From: Clostridia bacterium
GTDB taxonomy: Bacteria; Bacillota; Clostridia; Oscillospirales; Acutalibacteraceae
Length of the DNA stretch: 5,805 nucleotides
NCBI GenBank assembly: GCA_017534365.1
Contig: JAFWCS010000040.1
Span: 1 to 5,805, forward strand
Reading direction: 5' to 3'
In this document: positions 1 to 5,167 of the stretch, piece after piece
How positions within the stretch are numbered: the stretch's first letter is position 1
Layout of the letters: each line of letters begins with the position of its first letter
Translations under genes and position numbers: made by a program
Notes under the pieces: generated by a model
What the model was told of the DNA's origin: nothing
Database searches by the model: none
The model's input: only the letters and a program-made list of their open reading frames with translations

Positions 1-27
1 ATGAGCACCCCATTCTCGGAGACATAA
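1..27 (+). CDS. possible 3' end of an upstream gene (partial)
   Basis: Frame 1 from the left edge reads eight codons (M S T P F S E T) and then TAA at 25-27. A strong hairpin terminator that suits + strand transcription begins 15 bases later, which is the usual arrangement for the end of a gene entering from the left. Too little is visible to identify the product. The alternative is a minus-strand gene starting with the ATG at 36-34 (M A V Y V S E N G V L) and leaving the window. That start has no recognisable ribosome binding site and lies only a few bases from the terminator stem, so I favour the + strand reading, with low confidence. Confidence 0.3.
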   Translation: MSTPFSET

Positions 28-41
28 ACCGCCATAGAAAG

Positions 42-86
42 AACGCCGGAGGCTGTCAGACAGGCAGCGCTCCGGCGTTTTCTTTT
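42..86 (+). terminator. intrinsic terminator, probably bidirectional
   Basis: A perfect 10-bp stem (aacgccggag at 42-51, ctccggcgtt at 70-79) encloses an 18-base loop that can form a small inner CTGT/ACAG stem (53-56 with 60-63). On the + strand it runs into a T-rich tail (TTTTCTTTT, 78-86), which suits termination of a gene entering from the left. On the minus strand the stem is followed by TTCTTTCT, a weaker but plausible tail. It lies just after the stop of the EamA gene (105), so it probably serves both convergent transcripts. Confidence 0.85.
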
Positions 87-104
87 ATCTTTTCTTTCAG
101 CGAA

Positions 105-530
105 TCAAAGGCTGATCATCAGCAGACCACCGGCGCAAACGGCGATGCCGGCGATCTGGCGCGGCGTGATCTGCTCCTTATAGAAAATCGCCGCCACGAC
201 GATCAGGATCACGGCAAGGGAAATATTCGCGGTGACGGAAACGGTATTCATCTTCCATCCGTTGCGGTAAGCAAGAATATAGCCGATCTCCAGCCCGATA
301 ATCACAAGGCCGAGCACAAAGGAGGACCAGTTTGCCTTTGCCAGCTCCGCAGGCAGATTTTTGTTTTTCGCCGTCAGAAAGAAGGCGCAAAGGCTGAGCA
401 GCGCCGCGACGCCGTAAGTCACAAACAGTGACGCAAAGCCGTTGATCTCAGAGGGCGTTGATTTCGCGCAGATATTATAAAACGTATTGGCAAGAACGAT
501 CAGCAGGATCGGATACAGCAAATTCCACAT
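105..530 (-). CDS. single-domain EamA/DMT-superfamily membrane protein
   Basis: The product is a 141-residue hydrophobic protein with about five membrane segments (roughly residues 4-22, 32-53, 69-88, 97-117 and 126-141). This matches one EamA domain, half of the usual ten-helix drug/metabolite transporter. The end, with Y-K-E near 117-119, then Q-I-T-P-R-Q and a G-x-x-x-x-x-G-G stretch, is typical of the C-terminal part of an EamA repeat. Free-standing proteins of this size are known (the 5-TMS bacterial/archaeal branch of the DMT superfamily) and probably work as dimers; the substrate cannot be told. The ATG at 530-528 has a good Shine-Dalgarno (GAGGT, 541-537) six bases away. An intrinsic terminator sits directly upstream, so there is no room for its own promoter between terminator and start. 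The stop is followed by the 42-86 hairpin. Confidence 0.85.
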   Translation of the reverse strand: MWNLLYPILLIVLANTFYNICAKSTPSEINGFASLFVTYGVAALLSLCAFFLTAKNKNLPAELAKANWSSFVLGLVIIGLEIGYILAYRNGWKMNTVSVTANISLAVILIVVAAIFYKEQITPRQIAGIAVCAGGLLMISL

Positions 531-543
531 GACAGTACCTCAC

Positions 544-579
544 AAAAAAACTACCGCACAAGTCAGCCTTGTGCGGTAG
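544..579 (-). terminator. intrinsic terminator after the repeat-protein gene
   Basis: On the minus strand a perfect 12-bp stem (579-568 with 562-551) and a 5-base loop are followed by seven consecutive T (550-544). It is 40 bases after the stop of the sortase-anchored repeat protein and is the strongest terminator in the window. The T-run ends two bases before the GAGGT ribosome binding site of the EamA gene, so it separates two co-directional genes with no space for a promoter after it. Confidence 0.93.
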
Positions 580-619
580 GTGCTCACCCGTAAAGGTTAT
601 TCACGTTCGAATCAAACGA

Positions 620-1186
620 TCAGATTTCTTCCTTCTTGGTCTTGATCACAACAGCGGCGCCGGCTGCAAGCGCAAGGAGCGCAACAGCGGGAACGATCAT
701 GCTGCTGCCCGTGCCGGGGATGCGGTTGACAACGGAAGAAGCCTTCTTGGTGGCGGGAGCAGCCTTGGTGGTGCTGCCGGGTTTCGCGGTGGTGGCGGTC
801 GCGTCGTCGCCCTCGATGATCGCCGGGTTCGCGGGATCGGTGGTGGAGCCGGGCTCCTCAGTGGTGGTTTCACCGGACGGCGCGGTGGTGGAATCAGCCT
901 TCTTGCTGGCATCTTCGGCAGCCTTTTTGCTGGCATCTTCAGCAGCCTTCTTGCTGGCGTCTTCGGCAGCTTTCTTGCTGGCGTCTTCAGCAGCCTTCTT
1001 GCTGGCATCTTCAGCAGCCTTCTTGCTGGCATCTTCAGCAGCCTTCTTACTGGCTTCTTCAGCAGCAGCTTTAACAGGATCATTCGGGGTCGTCGGCGTG
1101 TCCGCAGCAAAAGCGGAAAAAGCCATTGTCAAAGCAGCAGCAAGCGCAATCAGCAGAGCAAACACGAGAGAAAGAGTCTTTTTCAT
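620..1186 (-). CDS. secreted sortase-anchored octapeptide-repeat surface protein
   Basis: The product is a 188-residue protein starting at the ATG at 1186-1184. A Sec signal peptide (M-K-K-T, then a long Leu/Ala core ending A-F-A, cleavage near residue 27) is followed by a short acidic spacer. Next come one degenerate octad (KAAAEEAS) and six perfect KKAAEDAS octads (about residues 47-94), then a Thr/Pro/Ala-rich wall-spanning linker (about 99-150). The end is a sortase-type signal: I-P-G-T-G near 156-160, a hydrophobic helix and a K-T-K-K tail. It is therefore likely exported and covalently linked to the cell wall. Lys-to-acid pairs at i and i+4 in the octad suggest an extended charged helix acting as a stalk. 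There is no recognisable enzymatic or binding domain. An ATG 12 bases upstream (1198) is unlikely because it abuts the Shine-Dalgarno. It has its own promoter and terminator, so it is monocistronic. The function is unknown. Confidence 0.88.
   Translation of the reverse strand: MKKTLSLVFALLIALAAALTMAFSAFAADTPTTPNDPVKAAAEEASKKAAEDASKKAAEDASKKAAEDASKKAAEDASKKAAEDASKKAAEDASKKADSTTAPSGETTTEEPGSTTDPANPAIIEGDDATATTAKPGSTTKAAPATKKASSVVNRIPGTGSSMIVPAVALLALAAGAAVVIKTKKEEI
905..1072 (-). repeat. 24-bp tandem repeat array, seven units
   Basis: This in-frame array encodes the octads of the surface protein. There are six units of 24 bp (905-1048), all translating as KKAAEDAS, plus one diverged leading unit (1049-1072, KAAAEEAS). 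The nucleotide units differ from one another only at synonymous positions (for example GAT/GAC for Asp and GCC/GCT for Ala), except for the leading one. Near identity at the DNA level suggests recent duplication, and copy number could vary between strains by slippage or recombination. Confidence 0.93.
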
Positions 1187-1197
1187 TGTGATTACCA

Positions 1198-1203
1198 TCC
1201 TTT
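1198..1203 (-). promoter_or_regulatory. ribosome binding site deciding the repeat-protein start
   Basis: AAAGGA (minus strand) lies 11 bases before the ATG at 1186 but overlaps the first base of the upstream ATG at 1198. Only the downstream ATG therefore has usable spacing, and starting there also gives a standard M-K-K signal peptide N-terminus. Confidence 0.7.
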
Positions 1204-1212
1204 TTCAAATTG

Positions 1213-1229
1213 ATCGCCCAGTGGGCGAT
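1213..1229 (-). promoter_or_regulatory. 17-bp perfect palindrome in the repeat-protein leader (operator or 5' hairpin)
   Basis: ATCGCCCA, one central base and TGGGCGAT form a perfect inverted repeat between the promoter -10 (1243-1248) and the Shine-Dalgarno. With transcription starting near 1236 it would occupy about +8 to +24. That is the position of a roadblock-type repressor operator, or of a 7-bp stem with a 3-base loop at the 5' end of the mRNA. The sequence cannot decide between the two. Confidence 0.6.
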
Positions 1230-1242
1230 ATTATACAGGTAT

Positions 1243-1271
1243 ATTCTACAGGAAAGCCGGCGGTTTGTCAA
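1243..1271 (-). promoter_or_regulatory. consensus sigma-A promoter of the repeat-protein gene
   Basis: On the minus strand the -35 is TTGACA (1271-1266, a perfect match) and the -10 is TAGAAT (1248-1243, five of six), separated by exactly 17 bases. The predicted start is near 1236, giving a leader of about 50 bases. A second TATAAT lies at 1235-1230 without a suitable -35, so it is probably incidental. This is the only near-consensus vegetative promoter I could find in the window. Confidence 0.85.
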
Positions 1272-1359
1272 GTGGAATCCGGACCGGCGCCGAAAATTTA
1301 TAAACAATTCACAGTTTTTGCGATGGAATCGCCCGGTTTTGCGTGAAAACTGCGGACGG

Positions 1360-1410
1360 GAGGTCTGTGCCGGGGCCTGCTGTGTCGAAGTCAGGCCCCG
1401 GCGCCACCTC
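1360..1410. repeat. long GC-rich inverted repeat of unknown role
   Basis: An 11-bp perfect stem, GCCGGGGCCTG (1369-1379) with CAGGCCCCGGC (1392-1402), has a 12-base loop. An outer GAGGT/ACCTC arm (1360-1364 with 1406-1410) lies beyond a small internal loop. On the minus strand no T-run follows it. On the + strand only ATCTTTTG follows, and there is no + strand gene to terminate. It may be an RNA structure in the 3' region of the beta-propeller transcript or a dispersed extragenic palindrome. Confidence 0.7.
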
Positions 1411-1425
1411 ATCTTTTGTCCCTGA

Positions 1426-1472
1426 GGCGGTTGCTTTGCGGCGCAGAACGCCGCTTCCCCAAAGCAAACGCC
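1426..1472. repeat. imperfect extended hairpin downstream of the beta-propeller gene
   Basis: The arms are GGCG (1426-1429) with CGCC (1469-1472), TTGCTTT (1431-1437) with AAAGCAA (1461-1467), and GCGGCG (1438-1443) with CGCCGC (1449-1454). The last pair closes a 5-base loop, and a TTCCCC bulge lies on one side. There is no T-run on either side, so it is not a classical terminator. It may protect the 3' end of the sigma/propeller mRNA. Confidence 0.55.
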
Positions 1473-1482
1473 ATCATTATCA

Positions 1483-1499
1483 GCAAAGCGGCAAGCCGC
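1483..1499 (-). terminator. weak candidate terminator after the beta-propeller gene
   Basis: On the minus strand GCGGC, TT and GCCGC (1499-1488) are followed by TTTGC, 12 bases after the TGA. The stem is short, the loop must open to about four bases and the T-run is only three. It would be a weak terminator at best, perhaps helped by the larger hairpins that follow. Confidence 0.35.
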
Positions 1500-1511
1500 G
1501 TTGATGAAGAA

Positions 1512-3536
1512 TCAAAGCGTGACCGCGCCGATCAGTTTGCTGCCGGAAAGCTCGAACGCGCAGATTTTTTCGCCGGAGATCGTATAAAATACGTCGCCGA
1601 TCACAGCGCCGTGCACAGCCGCGTCGCCCAGATAATTTCTGGAATGATTGTAGGTGCCCTTCGGCTTAATGACGCCGTCCGAGGCGGAAAACAGCAGGTA
1701 GCAGGAAAGCTCCGCACCGTTCGCCCCATTCTGCGCAATGACAGGCAGGCCGAACAGCTCGCGCTCCGGGATCACCATCAGGCGCGGCGCGGCAGCCGCA
1801 TCGGTCAGCACGCGCGCGCCGTCAAGCAGATACGGCTTGCCGAACACAGGCGCGTCGGGATCGGTCAGATCCACGGGCGTGAGGACGGTCGCGCCGTTCT
1901 CTGCTACGGATAACCCGATCACCAGCTTCGGCGTAATCACGCAGACCCGCTCCACATCCGCCGGCGCATCCACAGCGCCGGACTGCTTCAGATGCGCGGG
2001 ATCGGTCAGATCTATCACCGCGATCTGCTTGTCATTTGAAAAATAGCATCGATCCATGCCGAACCAGGCGCGTTCCGCAGCCTTGCCGCCGGGCTGCACC
2101 TGCAGGCTGACGACGCATTCCATACTGTCGTTCAGACAATAGAGCGCGGAGCCGGTTTCCAGATTCGCAGCGACATAAAGCCTGCCGCCGAACGCGGCGG
2201 GCGAAGCGATCAGCCTGCCCTGCAGGACAAAGGCGCCGGTGAAGCTGACGTCATGATCCGTCAGAGCGAAGCGGTAAAGCGCCGTGCGCGCGGGGCCGTC
2301 GGTCTCCCCTGCCGACTGAACGAAGCTGCGGGTCACGTAAACCGCATTCTCCGCCGCTGTCACCTGACTGCCGCAGCCGAGCACTGCAAGCACGGAATCC
2401 GGCTTCACGGGCGCGGCAAGCGCGGTTTCGGTAATGAACAGATACGAAGCCTCGGGGTCGTTGACTGCAACGCAGACGTCCTCGGCGCGGGGGCGGAAGA
2501 TGTTGCCGTCCGCCGTCAGCTTCGGCAGATCGCCGTTGACCTCGGCGGAAAGCCCGTTGAGCGCCTTGCAGGTCACGAGCCGCAGCTTGCCGCCGCGCAG
2601 ATCGGAAAAGACGTATCTGCCCTCCTGCGCCGCCGTGCAAAGGCGAACGGGCGAGTTCGGATCGCTGATATCATAATAGATCGCCAGGGTCTCGGTGCTG
2701 TCCACGGCCGCGTTTTCGGTCAGCGTGTAGGAATAGTGATGCAGGAGCGCGATCATACGGCTGCCGCTGACAAACAGATCGAAGCATTCGTCAACCATGT
2801 CGCCGCTGCTGCCGTCCGTGAGCGTCACGGTCGAGACGATCTGCATCTGATCGGCAGGCGAAGCGCTGATGATCTTGATCTGCTCCGTCGCCATGCCGGT
2901 CACGGGATTGACGCCGGGCGTGACGACATACAAATAATTGCCGCTGCTTTTCACAATATCGGCCGCGGTCGCATCCGCGGTGTTGACCGGGGCGGAGGAG
3001 CCGGCGGAATATTGATCGGACGGCACCGCCACGAAGCCCTCGAGGAGCTTCAGGCCGGCGTTGACCAGCAGCCCGAGCGCATCGTCGCCCTTCTTTGCGG
3101 GCGCGGCAGGCGCCGTTTCCGCAGGCTTGTTTTTTGTAACCGCCTCGGTCTGCGACGCTACGCTTGCCGTCTGATCCTTTTCGAGGATCTCGCGCACGGC
3201 CCGATCCAGCTCTTCTTCATTTTTCGCGTTGCGCACCAGCGGCGCATTGCCGGAGGTGGCGCGTTCAAATTGCTGCACCGACCGGCCGCGATAGAGGAAC
3301 GCGCCGGTGACGATCAGCGCGATCATCGCGGCGATCGCCAGCGCGCGGCGCACGACGGCCGTGCGTTCCTTCTGCGGCAGACGGATCAGGTTGTCGTTTT
3401 GCTGCGAATCGTCCGCCGTCTTGAGGGAGGCGACGATCGCATCGGGCTGCAGACGTTCCGGCACTTCGATCATTTCCAGGTCGTAATGCAGCATGGCTTT
3501 CAGTTGATCACAGGTTGCCTGATCTTTCCGATCCAT
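1512..3536 (-). CDS. membrane-anchored beta-propeller protein, probable anti-sigma/sensor partner
   Basis: The product has 674 residues. Residues 1-64 look cytoplasmic and carry V-P-E-R-L-Q-P near 25-31, a short motif common before the membrane segment in Clostridia proteins of this type. One membrane helix spans about 65-82. A charged linker (about 83-180) then leads into a large extracellular domain. That domain opens with A-D-I-V-K-S-S-G-N-Y-L-Y (about 191-202), matching the start signature of secreted beta-propeller proteins (Pfam Beta_propel, consensus E-A-D-I-V-K-T-D-G-x-Y-I-Y). It holds blade-like D-(I/L)-(S/T)-D-P turns, including D-I-S-D-P-N-S-P, D-L-T-D-P-A-H and D-L-T-D-P-D-A-P. 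The ATG lies two bases after the sigma-factor stop. Its Shine-Dalgarno (AAGGAGGG, 3550-3543, six bases away) is inside the sigma gene, so the two are probably translationally coupled. The likely role is to hold the ECF sigma at the membrane and release it in response to an envelope signal. The beta-propeller assignment is fairly sure; the anti-sigma role is inferred from position and topology. No zinc-binding anti-sigma motif (H-x3-C-x2-C) is present. Confidence 0.85.
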   Translation of the reverse strand: MDRKDQATCDQLKAMLHYDLEMIEVPERLQPDAIVASLKTADDSQQNDNLIRLPQKERTAVVRRALAIAAMIALIVTGAFLYRGRSVQQFERATSGNAPLVRNAKNEEELDRAVREILEKDQTASVASQTEAVTKNKPAETAPAAPAKKGDDALGLLVNAGLKLLEGFVAVPSDQYSAGSSAPVNTADATAADIVKSSGNYLYVVTPGVNPVTGMATEQIKIISASPADQMQIVSTVTLTDGSSGDMVDECFDLFVSGSRMIALLHHYSYTLTENAAVDSTETLAIYYDISDPNSPVRLCTAAQEGRYVFSDLRGGKLRLVTCKALNGLSAEVNGDLPKLTADGNIFRPRAEDVCVAVNDPEASYLFITETALAAPVKPDSVLAVLGCGSQVTAAENAVYVTRSFVQSAGETDGPARTALYRFALTDHDVSFTGAFVLQGRLIASPAAFGGRLYVAANLETGSALYCLNDSMECVVSLQVQPGGKAAERAWFGMDRCYFSNDKQIAVIDLTDPAHLKQSGAVDAPADVERVCVITPKLVIGLSVAENGATVLTPVDLTDPDAPVFGKPYLLDGARVLTDAAAAPRLMVIPERELFGLPVIAQNGANGAELSCYLLFSASDGVIKPKGTYNHSRNYLGDAAVHGAVIGDVFYTISGEKICAFELSGSKLIGAVTL

Positions 3537-3538
3537 CG

Positions 3539-4084
3539 TCAGCCCTCCTTTCCGAATGCATCGCCGCCAAGCGCGATGCGAAGTTTTTTGAATGCGCGCG
3601 CCTGTTTGGAGCGCACAGTCGTCGGCAGCAGCCCGAGAATCGAAGCGATCTCATGGCTTTTGTAGCCGCCGAGCACATGCAGCAGGATGATCTCCCGCTC
3701 ATCACCGGCCAGACCGGCAAGCGCGATGCGAAGCTCCGCCGACAGCGCCGCGTCATCCGCGACGCCGACATCGCAGTCGGACTCCGGATCATCCAGCGAA
3801 ACCACCGCCGCGCCGCTGCGCGCCTGCGTATACTGCCGCTTGCAGCTGGCCGAGAGGATGCGGAACATCCAGCTCTTGAAGGCTTCCGCCTTCTTCAGCG
3901 CGCCGATCTGCCGAAACGCGGAGAGCACCGCGTCAGAGACTGCGTCCTGCGCCCGGTCGACGTCGCCGACCATATAACGCGCATACGCATACATTTCTTT
4001 ATAATAGAAGCTGTATAAACGGCCAAAGGCGTCAGCGTCGCCGCGCTGGGCCATGGCAACAAGCTCCGTGATTTGCGCGTCCAC
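3539..4084 (-). CDS. ECF-family RNA polymerase sigma factor
   Basis: The product has 181 residues, the usual length for an extracytoplasmic-function sigma-70 factor. Region 2 spans about 19-85: A-F-G-R-L-Y, then Y-A-R-Y-M-V-G-D-x-D-x-A-x-D-A-V-S-D-A (about 34-52) and F-K-S-W-M-F-R-I (69-76), the -10-binding core. A variable acidic linker (about 86-117) leads to region 4 (about 122-172) with a helix-turn-helix around K-S-H-E-I-A-S-I-L-G and T-V-R-S-K-Q-A-R-A-F-K-K-L-R, which reads the -35 element. The start is GTG (4084-4082) with AAGGGGG (4098-4092) seven bases upstream; no better ATG exists. The beta-propeller gene follows with a 2-base gap, so they form an operon. No consensus sigma-A promoter lies upstream, consistent with autoregulation, though this is not shown. 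The family is very sure; the regulon is unknown. Confidence 0.93.
   Translation of the reverse strand: MDAQITELVAMAQRGDADAFGRLYSFYYKEMYAYARYMVGDVDRAQDAVSDAVLSAFRQIGALKKAEAFKSWMFRILSASCKRQYTQARSGAAVVSLDDPESDCDVGVADDAALSAELRIALAGLAGDEREIILLHVLGGYKSHEIASILGLLPTTVRSKQARAFKKLRIALGGDAFGKEG
3543..3550 (-). promoter_or_regulatory. ribosome binding site of the beta-propeller gene inside the sigma-factor gene
   Basis: AAGGAGGG on the minus strand lies six bases before the ATG at 3536 and within the last codons of the sigma gene (K-E-G-stop). Its strength, together with the TGA-CG-ATG junction, supports coupled and possibly stoichiometric translation of sigma factor and partner. Confidence 0.85.
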
Positions 4085-4219
4085 TGCGTTTCCCCCTTCG
4101 CCTCTTCATGTAATAAGTGTTCGCAATCGGGCAGACTGTTGCACGGATAATAAATTTTATTTTCGCAGAATCCGGTTATACTATACCATGCCAAAGCTAT
4201 CATGACAAGGAGGATTCCT
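4085..4219. promoter_or_regulatory. divergent control region between sigma factor and deacetylase
   Basis: This 135-bp stretch separates two divergent start codons. It holds an AT-rich core (4146-4163) and overlapping -10-like boxes on the + strand, TATACT (4177-4182) and TACTAT (4179-4184), about 40 bases before the deacetylase GTG. No convincing -35 TTGACA sits 16-18 bases upstream of these; only T/A-rich TTTTAT-like sequence does. On the minus strand no sigma-A consensus is seen before the sigma-factor gene. TAATAA followed by TTCGCA occurs twice (4111-4125 with a 3-base gap, 4148-4167 with an 8-base gap), a weak signal. Promoters must be here, but I cannot place them with confidence; use of the neighbouring ECF sigma is possible. 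Confidence 0.5.
4207..4213 (+). promoter_or_regulatory. ribosome binding site fixing the GTG start of the deacetylase
   Basis: AAGGAGG lies six bases before the GTG at 4220. It lies inside the longer in-frame reading from the ATG at 4202, which has no Shine-Dalgarno of its own. It therefore selects GTG, which also gives a standard K-K-L-L lipoprotein signal peptide. Confidence 0.9.
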
Positions 4220-5158
4220 GTGAAAAAACTGTTAATTCTTCTGCTCGGCATGACGCTGGTGCTTTCCGGCTGCGCAGACGCCATGCGAAAAAGCGCCGAT
4301 CATGCGGCCAACGCCCCGGTAACGGCGCCGGACGACCGCACGACAGCCGCCGCGTCCACGGCGCCGGAATCCGAACCGGCGACCTCGCCCTTTACGAACC
4401 TGCCGCTGCTTGCCGCGCGCAACGCGCAGCCGAAGGATCCGCAGAACACCGCCGGACGCAGCACCGCGCGGCGAGAACACAGCTTCGGCGTTTCCGACGG
4501 TGAGCGGCCCCATGAGATCTCCGTTGCGGCGCAAACCTATTTCAAAGAAAAAGGCTTCCCCGCGATCGTTTATGACGACGCCGCGAAAGAAAAAGTCATT
4601 TACCTGACCTTTGACTGCGGGTGGGAAAACGGCTGCACCGCCGATATTCTCGACGTGCTGAAAGAAAAAAAGGTCCCGGCAGCTTTTTTCTGCACGCTGG
4701 ACCATATTCGATCTTCGCCTGCGCTGATCGCCCGCATGATCCGCGAGGGGCACATTGTCGGCAACCATTCGACGACGCATCCGGATTTTTCCACCCTCAG
4801 CCGGGCGCGCATGGCGCAGGAGCTGCTGACGACTGAAAACGAGCTGCGCACGCGCTTCGGCTATTTCTCGCCCTATTTCCGCTTCCCGATGGGCGCCTAC
4901 AACGAAAACGCGCTCGAGCTGGTCGGCGAGCTCGGCTACACGGCCGTCTTCTGGTCGGCGGCGTATGAGGACTGGGATACGGAGCAGCAACGCGGCGCGG
5001 ACTACGCCTTTGACACCGTGACCGCCCGGCTGCATCCCGGCGCGATCCTGCTGCTGCATTCCGTTTCCGTTGACAATGCGCTGGCCCTCGGCCGCATCAT
5101 CGACCACGCCCGTGCGCAGGGCTACGAATTCCGGCCGCTGACCGCCTACGGCAGCTGA
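4220..5158 (+). CDS. PdaA-type polysaccharide deacetylase lipoprotein
   Basis: The product has 312 residues from a GTG start. A lipoprotein signal peptide (K-K-L-L then a Leu-rich core) ends in the lipobox L-S-G-C with Cys18 as the lipidated residue. A Thr/Ala/Pro-rich tether (about 19-85) precedes a NodB-fold catalytic domain (about 100-312). The motifs are in order: T-F-D-C-G-W-E-N-G (130-138; Asp132 is the expected catalytic base), the metal-binding H-S-T-T-H (183-187), R-F-P-M-G-A-Y-N (221-228), W-S-A-A-Y-E-D-W (245-252) and L-L-L-H-S (277-281, catalytic His280). T-F-D-x-G-(Y/W)-E-N-G and W-S-x-A-Y-x-D-W are typical of the PdaA branch. In Bacillus, PdaA removes acetyl groups from muramic acid on the way to muramic delta-lactam in spore cortex; other members act on cell-wall sugars. 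Here it is probably tethered to the outer face of the membrane and works on peptidoglycan. It is divergent from the sigma factor. The family is sure; the exact substrate is inferred. Confidence 0.92.
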   Translation: MKKLLILLLGMTLVLSGCADAMRKSADHAANAPVTAPDDRTTAAASTAPESEPATSPFTNLPLLAARNAQPKDPQNTAGRSTARREHSFGVSDGERPHEISVAAQTYFKEKGFPAIVYDDAAKEKVIYLTFDCGWENGCTADILDVLKEKKVPAAFFCTLDHIRSSPALIARMIREGHIVGNHSTTHPDFSTLSRARMAQELLTTENELRTRFGYFSPYFRFPMGAYNENALELVGELGYTAVFWSAAYEDWDTEQQRGADYAFDTVTARLHPGAILLLHSVSVDNALALGRIIDHARAQGYEFRPLTAYGS

Positions 5159-5167
5159 ATCGAAAAG

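Larger units (their letters stand above)
1272..1511. other. intergenic stretch rich in hairpins, no gene
   Basis: Between the promoter of the repeat-protein gene and the stop of the beta-propeller gene no credible coding region is seen on either strand. It holds three inverted repeats: 1360-1410 (11-bp GC-rich core plus an outer 5-bp arm), 1426-1472 and a small one at 1488-1499. It also holds an AT-rich patch (1293-1320) without a convincing promoter. The short reading frames across it lack ribosome binding sites and recognisable protein features. Confidence 0.6.

Noticed and set aside
1..36. Minus-strand gene starting at 36 and leaving the left edge
   Set aside because: There is no ribosome binding site, and the start lies six bases from a terminator stem. 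The + strand tail followed by a terminator is the simpler reading, but it cannot be excluded.
905..1072. CRISPR-like array
   Set aside because: The 24-bp units abut with no unique spacers and are in frame with a secreted protein, so this is a coding tandem repeat.
1187..1198. Upstream ATG of the repeat protein at 1198
   Set aside because: The ribosome binding site touches this ATG, leaving no spacing. The ATG at 1186 has workable spacing and a typical signal peptide start.
1230..1235. TATAAT as the -10 of the repeat-protein promoter
   Set aside because: The sequence 17 bases upstream (GGCTTT) is not a -35, whereas TTGACA is exactly 17 bases from TAGAAT at 1248-1243.
569..1346. Long + strand reading frames (214 and 236 codons) opposite the repeat protein
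   Set aside because: They are mirror products of the 24-bp repeat and Ala/Lys-rich codons, with low-complexity Leu/Ala/Ser/Gly runs. The minus-strand frame has a signal peptide, sortase signal, promoter, Shine-Dalgarno and terminator.
2253..3665. 470-codon + strand reading frame antisense to the beta-propeller gene
   Set aside because: It is rich in Arg, His and Gly with no recognisable domain, typical of an antisense frame in GC-rich DNA. The opposite frame has family signatures and a coupled start.
4202..4219. ATG start of the deacetylase at 4202
   Set aside because: It has no Shine-Dalgarno. The AAGGAGG lies within this extension and points to the GTG at 4220.
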